37,621 bases of DNA, taken from positions 1 to 37,621 of the forward strand of contig NZ_KZ626923.1 in the NCBI RefSeq assembly GCF_002911015.1, written 5' to 3'. The notes under the pieces are model-generated. The model was not told where the DNA came from, did not search any database, and worked only from the letters and a program-made list of their open reading frames with translations. This DNA is from Streptomyces populi (GTDB lineage Bacteria; Actinomycetota; Actinomycetes; Streptomycetales; Streptomycetaceae). Each line of letters starts with the position of its first letter. The first letter of the stretch is position 1. The translations under genes and the position numbers were made by a program. Positions 15,483-23,295 of this stretch are shown piece after piece.

Positions 15483-16372
15483 CCGGCCGCTGGGACTTCA
15501 TCTCCGTCCACCGCGCCGACTTCGGCGTACAGCGGATATGCCGGGTCCTCGGGGTTTCGCGCTCGGGCTACTACCGGTGGCTGGCCGGTGCGGCCGCCCG
15601 CGCCGGGCGCCGGGCGGACGACGACGCGCTGGTTGCGGAGATCCGCGAGATCCACGCCGCTCACCGCGGCACCTACGGAGTACGCCGGGTCCACGCCGAA
15701 CTGCGGGGCTTCGGACACACAATCAACCGCAAACGGGTCGAACGCCTGATGCGCCGCGAGGGGATCGAGGGCCGACACCTGCGCCGACGCAAGCGCACCA
15801 CGGTCCCCGACCGACTCACACCGCCCGCCCCGGACCTGGTCCGACGCGACTTCACCGCCGCCGGCTTGGACGAGAAGTGGTGCGGCGACATCACATACGT
15901 GCAGGTCGGCGGCGCGTGGCTCTACCTGGCCTGCGTCCTGGACATCTGCTCGCGCCGGGTGCTCGGCTGGTCGATGGCCACGCACATGCGGACCGAGCTG
16001 GTTGTCGACGCGCTCACGATGGCAGTGGCGACCCGTGGTGGCCACGTCGCCGGAGTGATCTTCCATGCGGACAGGGGATCGCAGTACACCTCGGCAGCGT
16101 TCGCCCAGGTCAGCGACTATTTCGGGATCCGCAGGAGCACGGGCCGTGTCGGGTCGAGCTATGACAACGCCCTGGCAGAGAGCTTCTGGCAGGGTCTCAA
16201 GAGAGAAGCGGTCCAGGGGGTGTTCACGACGGTGCGGCAGGCCAGGCTGGAGATCTTCCAGTGGCTCACGTACTACAACGCCCGCAGACGCCACAGCAGC
16301 CTCGGCCACCTCTCACCCGTCGAGTTCGAACAACAGCACCGGGCAGAGCATAAACTCACCCTCGCAGCATGA
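15479..16372 (+). CDS. IS3-family transposase OrfB
   Basis: An intact 297-residue DDE transposase. The amino part holds the HTH_21-like region (YGVRRVHAELRGFGHTINRK, RVERLMRREGIEGRHLRRR). The integrase core follows with the first Asp in KWCGDITYVQ, the second in IFHADRGSQYTS, and Glu in DNALAESFWQGLKRE. The conserved tail is YYNARRRHSSLGHLSPVEFE. In active IS3 elements OrfB is made mainly as an OrfAB fusion by programmed -1 frameshifting; here it starts at ATG 15479 overlapping the orfA stop. Because orfA is broken, only OrfB alone can be produced. A diverged relative of its tail survives at 7743-7928. Confidence 0.92.
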   Translation: MTGRWDFISVHRADFGVQRICRVLGVSRSGYYRWLAGAAARAGRRADDDALVAEIREIHAAHRGTYGVRRVHAELRGFGHTINRKRVERLMRREGIEGRHLRRRKRTTVPDRLTPPAPDLVRRDFTAAGLDEKWCGDITYVQVGGAWLYLACVLDICSRRVLGWSMATHMRTELVVDALTMAVATRGGHVAGVIFHADRGSQYTSAAFAQVSDYFGIRRSTGRVGSSYDNALAESFWQGLKREAVQGVFTTVRQARLEIFQWLTYYNARRRHSSLGHLSPVEFEQQHRAEHKLTLAA

Positions 16373-16442
16373 ACCCCGTGTCCACACTCCGGGGGACACC
16401 TCACTTCGAACCTGCCCTTCGGGAAAGCGCACATGTTCCGGC

Positions 16443-16479
16443 GAACCTGTGCCAGGTGGTGCCTGAACAGCACAGGTTC
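16443..16479. repeat. Inverted repeat upstream of hypothetical gene
   Basis: GAACCTGTGC (16443-16452) is perfectly repeated in inverse at 16470-16479 with a 17-base spacer, ending 14 bases before the ATG at 16494. It may be an operator or a leader hairpin for that gene, or part of the boundary left by the adjacent IS3 element. Confidence 0.4.
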
Positions 16480-16493
16480 CACTCTCGAGGCGG

Positions 16494-16907
16494 ATGCTGC
16501 ATGATCGAACGGTGTTGGTCGAGGTAGAGAAGATCGCGAAGTTCCCGTGGAGCCCGGTGCTGGCCCAGGTCAAGACAGCATTCGGCCGCACGGCGGTCCG
16601 CTGGTGCGGGGATCCCGCTGCTGGGCCTGGCGAGTACCACGTGGAGTGGACTGTCGACGAAGACATCACCTGGGGGCGGAATGCCAAGCCGGCAACCGGG
16701 ACCGGGCCTGAGGTTCGCCCCGGCGGGCACTGTGTTGTCCTGCGGGGACGGCTGAATCTCGAGGAAGACGGCGTCGCCGTGCTGCACTTGGACGACGCGA
16801 ATATCCTGCTGGATCTGACCGATCCGTTGCCCGATGGAATCGTCGGCACATGGGTTGAGCTCTTTATCGAGCGCGAAAAGATCGCTCTCTATCCCTACGA
16901 ACTCTGA
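16494..16907 (+). CDS. Hypothetical protein
   Basis: A 137-residue, acidic, soluble protein without signal peptide or membrane segment. It begins MLHDRTVLVEVEKIAKFPWS and ends WVELFIEREKIALYPYEL. The middle (TGTGPEVRPGGHCVVLRGRL, NLEEDGVAVLHLDDANILLD) alternates short strands and turns, suggesting a mostly beta fold. No family is recognised. Small acidic proteins of this kind are sometimes immunity proteins of contact-dependent toxins, but no toxin gene is adjacent, so this is only a possibility. It lies between an IS3 element and a decayed recombinase gene. Confidence 0.55.
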   Translation: MLHDRTVLVEVEKIAKFPWSPVLAQVKTAFGRTAVRWCGDPAAGPGEYHVEWTVDEDITWGRNAKPATGTGPEVRPGGHCVVLRGRLNLEEDGVAVLHLDDANILLDLTDPLPDGIVGTWVELFIEREKIALYPYEL

Positions 16908-16914
16908 CTGGTCA

Positions 16915-18441
16915 TCACGATCGGGAGTCATACCACTGAGACATGAGTGTCTCGTCGATGTGGTCGCATAGGTAGATGAGGGTGGCCTCGGGGTCCATGC
17001 CGAAGGCAGCGGCGACGAGCTTGGGGTCCATCGTGTTCACGAGGTCGACCAGGCGGGTGCTGCGGATCATCCAGGGTAGGTATCCGCAGTCGTCAAGTAC
17101 ATGAGATAGATGGGCAGTTGACGCTGGCTGACGGCCAGCTTTCGTTCCTTTGGTAACCATGACATGGGGGTTGTCCGTCGGCCAGGCCGCCCGGTGGGTG
17201 AGACATCGCTGCAGCACCGTCCAGGAAGCGGGGTCCAGCAGGACGGGGTGCGGGCGTTTGCCTAGTCTGACCGACTGGGCGAGCGGGTCGATGTCGGTGA
17301 TCTGCAGCGCGCTGGAGGCGCCGTGCAGCAGAGCGAGCATGCCGATCAGGGCTTCGTGCGGGTGGGCGTGGTCATCGCCGGTCCACCGGCGGAAGAGTTC
17401 GCGCTGCTGGTCGAGGGTGAGAGTACGGCCGCGGAAGCCGCCTGGCTCCTTCGTGGTCAGTCCGCGGGTCGGGTCCACGAGGATGATGTGCTGCGAGCGG
17501 GCGAAGCGGAAGAACTGCCGCAGGACGACCAGTCGACGTTGGCGGGCCTTGGGCAAGGTGACCAGGAAGGCCTCGATGTCGTGCACGTCGGTGAGAGCCC
17601 AGTCGTCCTTGCTCCGGTGTTCGGTGAGGAAGCGGGCCAGGTCCCGGAGGATACCCAGGGCGGTTTCCAGGGTGTGATGGCTGCGGGGTCGGGTGCCGAC
17701 CCGGCGGGCCCGGTCCTGGGCCCGTATGCAGGAAGCGTCGAAGGCGGCGACGGCCGGCCGGAGGGGTTCCGGGACGGCGTCGATGCGTCGCCCCGCGGCG
17801 AGTCGTTCGGCCTGGTCGGTGGGCATTGCCAGGCCGCGCTGGGTGAAGAAGTCCTCGAGGGCGCGGGCGAATGGGCCCATCGACCGTCCCGGGCGGCGGG
17901 AGCGCTCCAGCAGAGCTTGGGGAGAGTTGGAGTGCTCGTCCTGCAGAAGGCGGCCGAGGTCGGTGACGAGGCCGCAGGCTCGGGACACGCAGAAGCGGGC
18001 CGCGACATGCGCGACGAAGTCCTCCAACCATGCGGGCGGGTTGGCGAGCTGGTCGCGGAGGTGTTCGCCGCGGATGAAGGGGCGGCCGGGGTGCTTTTGC
18101 CAGCAGGCCGAGCACAGCCCCAGGCCGGCATGCCACCGGAGCTGCCCACATTTGCGGCAGGTCCGGGGTGGCTGCTTCGGTGAGCCAGGGTGGGAACATC
18201 GCCCGCAAAAGCCGGTCCCCTCGCGCAGATGGCCTGGTTTCCCGCACCGAGGGCAGGGCTGCCGGGCGGCGAGCCGCTCGGCCTTGCGGCGGCAGGCCCC
18301 GCATAGCCGGTCATGGGCCGCACGAACCGGATGGCCGCACTGTTCACAGACGCGCGATCAGGTGATGCAGCGGCCAGTGTCCACTTGGAGCACGCGATCC
18401 TTGCCGCAGGACGGGCATGCCGTCTTTGCAGCCTGCTCCAC
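16915..18441 (-). pseudogene. Zinc-ribbon tyrosine-recombinase-like gene with in-frame TGA
   Basis: From GTG 18441 the frame encodes about 508 residues. The first 110 hold a run of zinc-ribbon Cys pairs (ACPSCGKD, VCEQCGHP, RLCGACRR, PCPRCGKP, GFCGRCSH, TCRKCGQL, GLCSACWQ). Next come a helical core-binding region and a C-terminal part resembling integrases (LIGMLALLHGASSALQITDI, MIRSTRLVDLVNTMDPKLVA, AAFGMDPEATLIYL). Codon 28 is TGA (18358-18360), exactly where the second Cys of the pair CIT-x is expected. The catalytic signature is incomplete: the first Arg position reads HGASSALQ and the HxxR position reads RSTR. This resembles the accessory partner of multi-gene recombinase modules. The partner upstream is deleted. 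A TTG restart at 18027 would lose the ribbon. Confidence 0.6.
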
Positions 18442-18443
18442 TA

Positions 18444-18664
18444 TCGGGCGTCACCTCCCACGCCGGCCGGCCAAGAGCGGTGAGCGTCCGCTCCAGCAGG
18501 CCGATGTCGTTGTCGATTGTCACCGGGCTGAACCCGCGGGCCCGCCACGAGGCGACGAACGCGTCCACACACGCCGTCTGGAACTGCCACGGGTCCGTGA
18601 CCAGCGGTCCCAGCGGGACGCCACCCCCCGCGATGACCTGCAGCCTCGCCTCGGCCACCAGCAC
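18444..18664 (-). pseudogene. N-terminal remnant of a tyrosine recombinase
   Basis: The frame starts at GTG 18664 or 18658 (GGAAGG lies well placed for 18658) and reads EARLQVIAGGGVPLGPLVTD, then ACVDAFVASWRARGFSPVTI and DNDIGLLERTLTALGRPAWE. This is the SAM-like core-binding N-terminus of a phage-type integrase. After VTPD at 18444 the sequence jumps directly to TAGTG, which looks like the original stop/start overlap with the next gene at 18441. An internal deletion has therefore removed the whole catalytic domain, roughly 250 or more residues, while keeping both ends. The residual frame runs into the downstream gene in the wrong phase. Confidence 0.6.
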
Positions 18665-18791
18665 ACCTTCCTCGCACCTGAACCCTCAAGGCAGCACCTT
18701 GAAATCTCGGCCTCTGCCGCGAGAACCAACGAGGACCGCATAGGGAGGAAACGGCCAGGTGGCAGCGGCAACTCGTGTGAGGGAACAAGTG

Positions 18792-18968
18792 CCAGCCCCA
18801 GATGACTGGGCCACCGCTTTCGGTGACGCCACGGTCGCCGCCGCGATGCTCGACCGGCCCCTGCACCGGGCCGCAGTCGCCGGTATCGACGGGCCCTCCT
18901 ACCGGCTCCGCGGTCACCAGAGCCAGGCCGAAACCATCCGGGCCGGGGTGAATGCCCGTGTCTCCTGA
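18792..18968 (+). pseudogene. IstB helper ATPase, C-terminal remnant (IS21 family)
   Basis: The frame reads PAPDDWATAFGDATVAAAML, then DRPLHRAAVAGIDGPSYRLR and GHQSQAETIRAG before TGA at 18966-18968. The segment GDxxVAAAMLDRLLHR-x8-GxSYRLR is the C-terminus of IS21 IstB-type AAA+ ATPases. The Walker motifs and the rest (about 200 residues) are absent. The stop overlaps the start of the following zinc-ribbon gene (ATG 18952), which suggests the two were once translationally coupled in one element. Confidence 0.65.
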
Positions 18969-19602
18969 CACCCCCGACAGCACCGAGGTCGAACCCGAGA
19001 TGGCACGTCGCTGCCCGGTCTGCGAGACCGTCTTCACGGTCGCCTACGGTTTCAGCCGACAGGTCTTCTGCTCACCCACCTGCAAAGCGGCCAACAGCAA
19101 ACCGGCCCGGCGGACCTGTCCGGTCTGCGAGAACGAATTCACCACGACGGTCGCCCGCCGCCGGACCTACTGCTCGGAACAGTGCTGCGGCGCTGCCCGC
19201 ACCAGCGATGACATCCGGGACCAGCGCGTCTGCCTGGTCTGCAACGGCCCGTTCGAGACCCTGAAAACCACCCGCCAGATCTACTGTTCCCCAGCCTGCC
19301 GCAAAGACGCCGAGCGCCGCCGCGACCAAGCAAGAGACGAAGACCGCGCGCGTCGTCTCGGTGAGACCACTTCTCTGCCCTCGTGGCCTGAGCCGCCTCC
19401 ACCGTCCCAAACTCCCAGCCGACCCCTCGCACGTCAGCAAGTGGCCGCGGAACGTGACCCGTTGGAACCGACCGCGACCCGCAACTGTCCCCACTGTCAC
19501 CAGTCGGTCACCATCGTCGCGCTTCTCGCGACACCCGAAGCCGCCCGCCCTTCCGTCCCCACCGCTGGCCCCGACATCAGTCCACTGCGGAGGACTCAGT
19601 GA
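18952..19602 (+). CDS. Tandem zinc-ribbon protein coupled to istB remnant
   Basis: A 216-residue protein with four Cys-rich modules. Modules one to three share the plan C-x2-C-x(13-17)-[YF]CS-x2-C: CPVCETVF...FCSPTC, CPVCENEF...YCSEQC and CLVCNGPF...YCSPAC. A fourth, NCPHCHQS, lacks its second Cys pair. Between modules three and four is a basic helix (RRRDQARDEDRARRLGE) and a Pro-rich linker. Such repeated ribbons usually bind nucleic acid or protein. The gene begins inside the istB remnant (17-base overlap), a sign of coupling, and a terminator follows at 19632. I do not know a named family. It may be an accessory gene of an IS21-like element. Confidence 0.65.
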   Translation: MPVSPDTPDSTEVEPEMARRCPVCETVFTVAYGFSRQVFCSPTCKAANSKPARRTCPVCENEFTTTVARRRTYCSEQCCGAARTSDDIRDQRVCLVCNGPFETLKTTRQIYCSPACRKDAERRRDQARDEDRARRLGETTSLPSWPEPPPPSQTPSRPLARQQVAAERDPLEPTATRNCPHCHQSVTIVALLATPEAARPSVPTAGPDISPLRRTQ

Positions 19603-19631
19603 TCGTCGTCCATTGGCCGTCACTGATCACC

Positions 19632-19661
19632 GAGCCCGCCGACCTGACGGTCGGCGGGCTC
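19632..19661. terminator. Bidirectional terminator
   Basis: A perfect 13-base stem (19632-19644 with 19649-19661) and TGAC loop between the convergent zinc-ribbon and HIT-family genes. Confidence 0.88.
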
Positions 19662-19667
19662 ACGTCG

Positions 19668-20147
19668 TCAGCCCATCGAACGCAATCGATCCAGTTCACT
19701 CCCGATCCCGTCCCGCAGCACGTCATGCTGCGGACCCAGCCTGAACCCCTCGTCACTCCACCGGTCACCCGGATACAGCCACACAGGCTTGCCCACCAGC
19801 TCGGCCGGCTCCCACTCGAACCGTGGCCAGACGTGAGCATGCAAGAACGGGTCGGTGTTCCCCAGAATCTCCAGGTTGACCCGGCGGAAGCCGGGGTCCA
19901 GGCGTCGGCAGACGCGCTCAACGGCTTCTCCGAGCCGGTCCATGTCTGACAGGAACGACAGCCGCCTCGCCCTCGGCAGATCAGACAGCCGCTGAACACC
20001 TGGTTCGTCCACGAGGAGAACCGAGTAGCCCGGCAAGAACTGAACGTCGCCGATCACCGCGAACCCCGCCTCAAGCCGCCGCAGCACGGTCGGGTTCTCA
20101 CCTCGCAGAGCAGCCCCGATCCGATCCATCCGCCAGTCACCAGTCAT
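19668..20147 (-). CDS. HIT-family hydrolase (diadenosine tetraphosphatase-like)
   Basis: A 159-residue protein of the histidine-triad superfamily, which hydrolyses or transfers nucleotidyl groups from substrates such as Ap4A or nucleotide phosphoramidates. The core strands are seen in AVIGDVQFLPGYSVLLVDEP, the helix in DMDRLGEAVERVCRRLDPGF, then VNLEILGNTDPFLHAHVWPR. The catalytic triad is HAHVWPR, where the canonical H-x-H-x-H has its third His replaced by Pro/Arg. This is a recognised variant of Streptomyces HIT-like proteins but leaves activity uncertain. The tail includes PVWLYPGDRW, common in this subgroup. The ATG at 20147 has only a weak GGGG as ribosome-binding site. The gene is monocistronic. 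Confidence 0.82.
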   Translation of the reverse strand: MTGDWRMDRIGAALRGENPTVLRRLEAGFAVIGDVQFLPGYSVLLVDEPGVQRLSDLPRARRLSFLSDMDRLGEAVERVCRRLDPGFRRVNLEILGNTDPFLHAHVWPRFEWEPAELVGKPVWLYPGDRWSDEGFRLGPQHDVLRDGIGSELDRLRSMG

Positions 20148-20453
20148 GGCCCCAACTTAGCCCCAGGTGATCAAGACCCGCTCTTCGCTCCCCACCCTCC
20201 CCACACACATCAAGAACCAACCAAGTGAGGCGAGGAGCGACCCCGGCCGTTTTCACCCATCAGTCAGCCGGACTGTCGAGGCCTCGACGTAGCTCGGTGC
20301 ACGGTCTGGTGCGATGGGTGGCGGTCACGCGGGCGTCGAGCGGACGTTGGACGGTGCGCCGTCGGCCGCCTCCGTGGCCGCCACCGCAAGCGGTGCTGGT
20401 GCCCGTCGGCACTGGACGCATGTCTACGGAATGAACGTTCGAGTCAGGAGTCG
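20148..20453. other. Non-coding stretch
   Basis: About 300 bases between the HIT gene and the DUF4265-like gene. Short open frames exist on the plus strand but are Arg/Pro-rich, lack ribosome-binding sites and resemble nothing. A moderately AT-richer patch at 20190-20230 could hold the HIT gene promoter. Confidence 0.4.
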
Positions 20454-20932
20454 ATCTCCCAGTGAAGGGCGCCGGCTTGGGCGGGTGCTTTCAGCACCTC
20501 CGTGAGGGCTGCCGGGTCGGTGCCGGGCGGCAGGTCCACCGACAGGTATGTGCCCTGAAGCCACTCGTGTGGCAGGGCGGCTTCGACGACCTTGCCGTGC
20601 AGGAGCTCATGCAGCGGCTCCCGGTCCTGGTGGTCCACAACGAGCGCAACGCGAAGGGTCCGATGGCCGGACTTCTGCACCACCGAGGCCACCAGGTGGT
20701 TGCTGTCGATGGTCACCACGTCGAGGTAGCAGATTCCATAGGTGAAGAAAGGCAGACAGGTCACCTCGAACCTGCCCTCAGTGAGTTGGCGGGTCCACAA
20801 CTGCTCGCGCCAGCCGTCCTGCCGGTCCGAGAGATCAGCGTGGATCATGTAGTTGGCGGGGCCCCGGCCGATGGGGTCCTCGTGCGTGATGACGGTGATG
20901 GGGTGCCTCCCGGAGCCGGATCGCGACCTCAT
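20454..20932 (-). CDS. DUF4265-like protein, 5' end adjoining an IS5 remnant
   Basis: About 160 residues. Recognisable features are FEVTCLPFFTYGICYLDVVT followed by VVQKSGHRTLRVALV, and a C-terminal strand-helix-strand ending ALHWEIDS. This matches DUF4265, a small domain of unknown function often found alone in actinobacteria. The carboxyl half is well preserved. The amino end is uncertain: the ATG at 20932 falls at the junction with an IS5-type transposase remnant, whose stop is at 20929-20931, so the first residues (MRSRSGSGRHP) may be a by-product of the insertion. The family-like sequence begins about ITVITHEDP. The original promoter may have been displaced by the insertion. Confidence 0.6.
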
Positions 20933-21431
20933 GATCCTCCAGCAGCGCCTTCTGCTGGAATGCGGCGGGTCACGTTCAGTCGTCGCCAGCAGATGAGCGC
21001 GCATCCAAGGGTGAGGAAGGCTTCGTGGATGTCATCTCGGATCTCCCAGCGGATCCACAGGCGGCGGAACCGGTGCAGATGGGCGAACGCCCGCTCCACG
21101 AGCCAGCGGCGGGTGCCGAGTCCGGAGCCATGCTCGGTGCCCCTGCGGGCGATCAGCGGTTTCACACCGAGCGCGCGGACGAGGCGGTACTTGTCGTGGT
21201 CATAGCCTCGGTGGCCAAGCACCGCGTCGGGGCGGCGCCGGGGCCGGTCGCGCCTGCCCCGCACGGGCGGTACTGCTTCGAGTAGCGGGATGAGCTGGGT
21301 CACGTCGTTGCGATTGCCGCCGGTCAGGGTAGCGGCGAGCGGGATCCCGGTGGCGTCGGTGATCAGGTGATGCTTGCTGCCGGTTCTGCCCCGGTCAATG
21401 AGGCTTCGTCCGGCCTTAGCTCCCCCTTTAG
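20929..21431 (-). pseudogene. IS5-family transposase remnant A
   Basis: The frame reads KGGAKAGRSLIDRGRTGSKH, HLITDATGIPLAATLTGGNR, then later GHRGYDHDKYR, GVKPLIARRGTEHGSGLGTR and RWLVERAFAHLHRFRRLWIR, ending CALICWRRLN. These are the DDE core segments of the orfB half of Streptomyces IS5-like transposases (second Asp region GYDHDKY, Glu in VERAF). The amino-terminal half (orfA) is missing: just upstream the sequence switches to a second, different IS5-type gene. A short hairpin (CCAGCAG / CTGCTGG, 20939-20958) lies near its end. Confidence 0.75.
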
Positions 21432-21452
21432 AGGTCGTTTTCTCCCATTGTT

Positions 21453-21909
21453 TCATCCCCGGATGCGGCTTTGGTTCCGTGGCATCGGGTCGCGCCAGAA
21501 GATGGCGTTCTCGCCGGTGAGGCGACGGGCCATGAGGCCGGTCACGGCAAGGTGGATCATGGCTTCGGGATGGGCGGACAGTGTCTCGTGGTCGCGGGCC
21601 AGCCGGCGGTGGAGCATGAGTCGGCCGTGAGTCCGCTCGACCGCCCATCGCTTCGGGATCGGAGTGAATCCCCTGATCCCGGGCTTGCGTTGGCCGATTT
21701 CCACGTCGATGCCGAGGGCGGCGGCGCGCTCGACGAGGTGGTGTCGGTAGCCGCCGACGCCCCCACTCCTTGCGGATGCGGGGATGGTCGGCGGCGCCCC
21801 GGTCCAGGAGCCGGGTGCCGACGATGGAGTCCCGCACACTCGCCGCCGACCCGTGCCGGCGTGCGGCCGCGGCCAGCCATAACACGCCAGCCGGGACGCG
21901 CCTGACCAC
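21453..21909 (-). pseudogene. IS5-family transposase remnant B, frameshifted
   Basis: Two frames combine into one transposase C-terminus. The first (about 21909-21760) reads SVRDSIVGTRLLDRGAADHP and RIRKEWG. The second (21764-21453) reads GGVGGYRHHLVERAAALGID, then GIRGFTPIPKRWAVERTHGR and LAVTGLMARRLTGENAIFWR. The switch occurs at a run of five G on the coding strand (21760-21764). The N-terminus is missing. It differs in sequence from remnant A, so two separate IS5-type elements have been joined tail to head here. Confidence 0.7.
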
Positions 21910-21923
21910 CCGAAGAAGAGGAA

Positions 21924-22170
21924 TCAGAGCGGCCCAGGACACTGAAGCCGTTCGCCCGCGGGAATGACATGAACACCGCCCTCCCGAACTTGCCATTCGG
22001 TCATGCCCGCCACTTCGGAAGTGATCACGAAGAGGCCTTGCGCACGAAAATCAGCCTCATCCAAAGCAGGAAGTGCCGCGATCTCGACCAGTTGATCATA
22101 AAGCCATGAAATGTCACCCTCCTGGACATCTCCTCCATAGGGCGCGAGGACGAACGCGGGCGAACGAGCG
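21924..22170 (-). other. Short coding-like segment of lower GC content
   Basis: On the minus strand a frame ending at TGA 21924-21926 reads FVLAPYGGDVQEGDISWLYD, QLVEIAALPALDEADFRAQG and LFVITSEVAGMTEWQVREGG. Composition is plausible for a protein, but third-position GC is much lower than in neighbours and there is no clear start. It may be the tail of a gene from a different source, cut by the IS5 remnant on one side and the catabolic island on the other. The family is not recognised. Confidence 0.3.
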
Positions 22171-22203
22171 CGCGACGGATCGGCGCGGGGCTGAGCGCCG
22201 CGG

Positions 22204-23295
22204 TCAGATCGGGGACCGTTCGCGGACTCGGTCCGCTATCGCGCGGGCCAGCTCGACCGTGGTGCCCTTGCCGTGCAGGTCGGGGGTCAGGGGCGCCTCG
22301 GCGGGGCCGAGGGCCAGCACGTCCTCGATCGCACCGAGCAGGTGAGCGGCCGCCTCGGGGTGACCGAGGTGCTCCAGCATCATCGACGCGCACCAGATCT
22401 GGCCCACCGGGTTGGCGATTCCCTGCCCGGCGATGTCCGGGGCCGAGCCGTGCACCGGCTCGAACAGGCTGGGGTGGTCGCGCTCGGGGTTGATGTTGGC
22501 ACTGGGGGCGATGCCGAGCGTTCCGGCACAGGCCGGGCCCAGGTCGGAGAGGATGTCGCCGAAGAGGTTGCTGGCCACCACGACGTCGAAGCGGTCGGGG
22601 TGCAGTACGAACTGCGCGGCCAGCGCGTCGATGTGGAGCTTGTCGACACGCACGTCGGGGAACCGCCCGCCCATCTCGGCGACGCGCTCGTCCCAGTACG
22701 GCATCGAGATGGAGATGCCGTTGCTCTTGGTGGCCGACATGAGGTGCCTGGCGGGGCGGCGCGCCGCCTGCTCGTACGCGAAGCGGAGCACCCGGTCGAC
22801 GCCGGTGCGGGTCATGACCGTCTCCTGGAGCACGGTCTCGCGTTCGGTTCCCTCGAAGACGCGTCCGCCGACGCTGGAGTACTCGCCCTCGGTGTTCTCG
22901 CGCACGACGACGAAGTCGATGTCGCCGGGCTCGCGGTCGGCCAGCGGGCTGCGCACCCCGGGCATCAACCGGCAGGGGCGCAGGTTCACGTACTGGTCGA
23001 AGGTCCTTCTGATCTGCAGGAGACTGCCCCAGAGCGAAACGTGGTCGGGCACGACCTCGGGCCAGCCGACCGCGCCGAAGAAGACGGCGTCGTAGCCGCG
23101 CAGGGTCTCCTCCCAGTCGGCCGGCATCATCGTGCCGTGCCGCTGCCAGTAGTCGGCGCTGGCGAACCCGAACTCGTCGAGCTGGAGACTGATGCCGAAG
23201 CGGCTCGCGGTGGCGTGCAGCGCCTCGAGGCCGGCGGGCACGACCTCCTTGCCGATGCCGTCGCCGGGAATCACGGCGATGCGGTGCCCGCTCAC
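22204..23295 (-). CDS. Tartrate/D-malate/isopropylmalate-type dehydrogenase
   Basis: A 363-residue NAD-dependent oxidative decarboxylase of the isocitrate/isopropylmalate dehydrogenase superfamily, closest in pattern to tartrate dehydrogenase/D-malate dehydrogenase (TtuC/DmlA type). Visible hallmarks are IAVIPGDGIGKEVVPAGLEA at the start, FGAVGWPEVVPDHVSLWGSL (characteristic of the tartrate group rather than LeuB), LRPCRLMPG, VVVRENTEGEYSSVGGR, DVVVASNLFGDILSDLGPAC and the NAD-binding LFEPVHGSAPDIAGQGIANP. These enzymes oxidise a 2-hydroxy acid and decarboxylate the 3-keto intermediate, using Mg2+ or Mn2+ and NAD+. It starts with GTG overlapping the stop of the GntR gene (23292-23295), so the two are translationally coupled. 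The exact substrate is inferred from family only. Confidence 0.9.
   Translation of the reverse strand: MSGHRIAVIPGDGIGKEVVPAGLEALHATASRFGISLQLDEFGFASADYWQRHGTMMPADWEETLRGYDAVFFGAVGWPEVVPDHVSLWGSLLQIRRTFDQYVNLRPCRLMPGVRSPLADREPGDIDFVVVRENTEGEYSSVGGRVFEGTERETVLQETVMTRTGVDRVLRFAYEQAARRPARHLMSATKSNGISISMPYWDERVAEMGGRFPDVRVDKLHIDALAAQFVLHPDRFDVVVASNLFGDILSDLGPACAGTLGIAPSANINPERDHPSLFEPVHGSAPDIAGQGIANPVGQIWCASMMLEHLGHPEAAAHLLGAIEDVLALGPAEAPLTPDLHGKGTTVELARAIADRVRERSPI

Larger units (their letters stand above)
14919..16403 (+). mobile_element. IS3-family insertion sequence carrying a nested MITE
   Basis: The element is bounded by 26-base imperfect terminal inverted repeats (14919-14944 with 16378-16403, 22 of 26 matching) that begin TG and end CA as in the IS3 family. 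It carries orfA (14984, broken), orfB (15479-16372, intact) and a 173-base MITE inside orfA. Without the MITE and one CTAG copy it would be about 1.3 kb, the usual IS3 size. The bases outside the ends (GGT on the left, CTT on the right) do not form a target duplication, so the element may be old or the flank rearranged. Confidence 0.85.

Noticed and set aside
17372..18347. Alternative long minus-strand frames over the recombinase-like gene
   Set aside because: They are Pro/Ser/Arg-rich shadows. The frame with zinc-ribbon Cys pairs and integrase-like segments is the coherent one.
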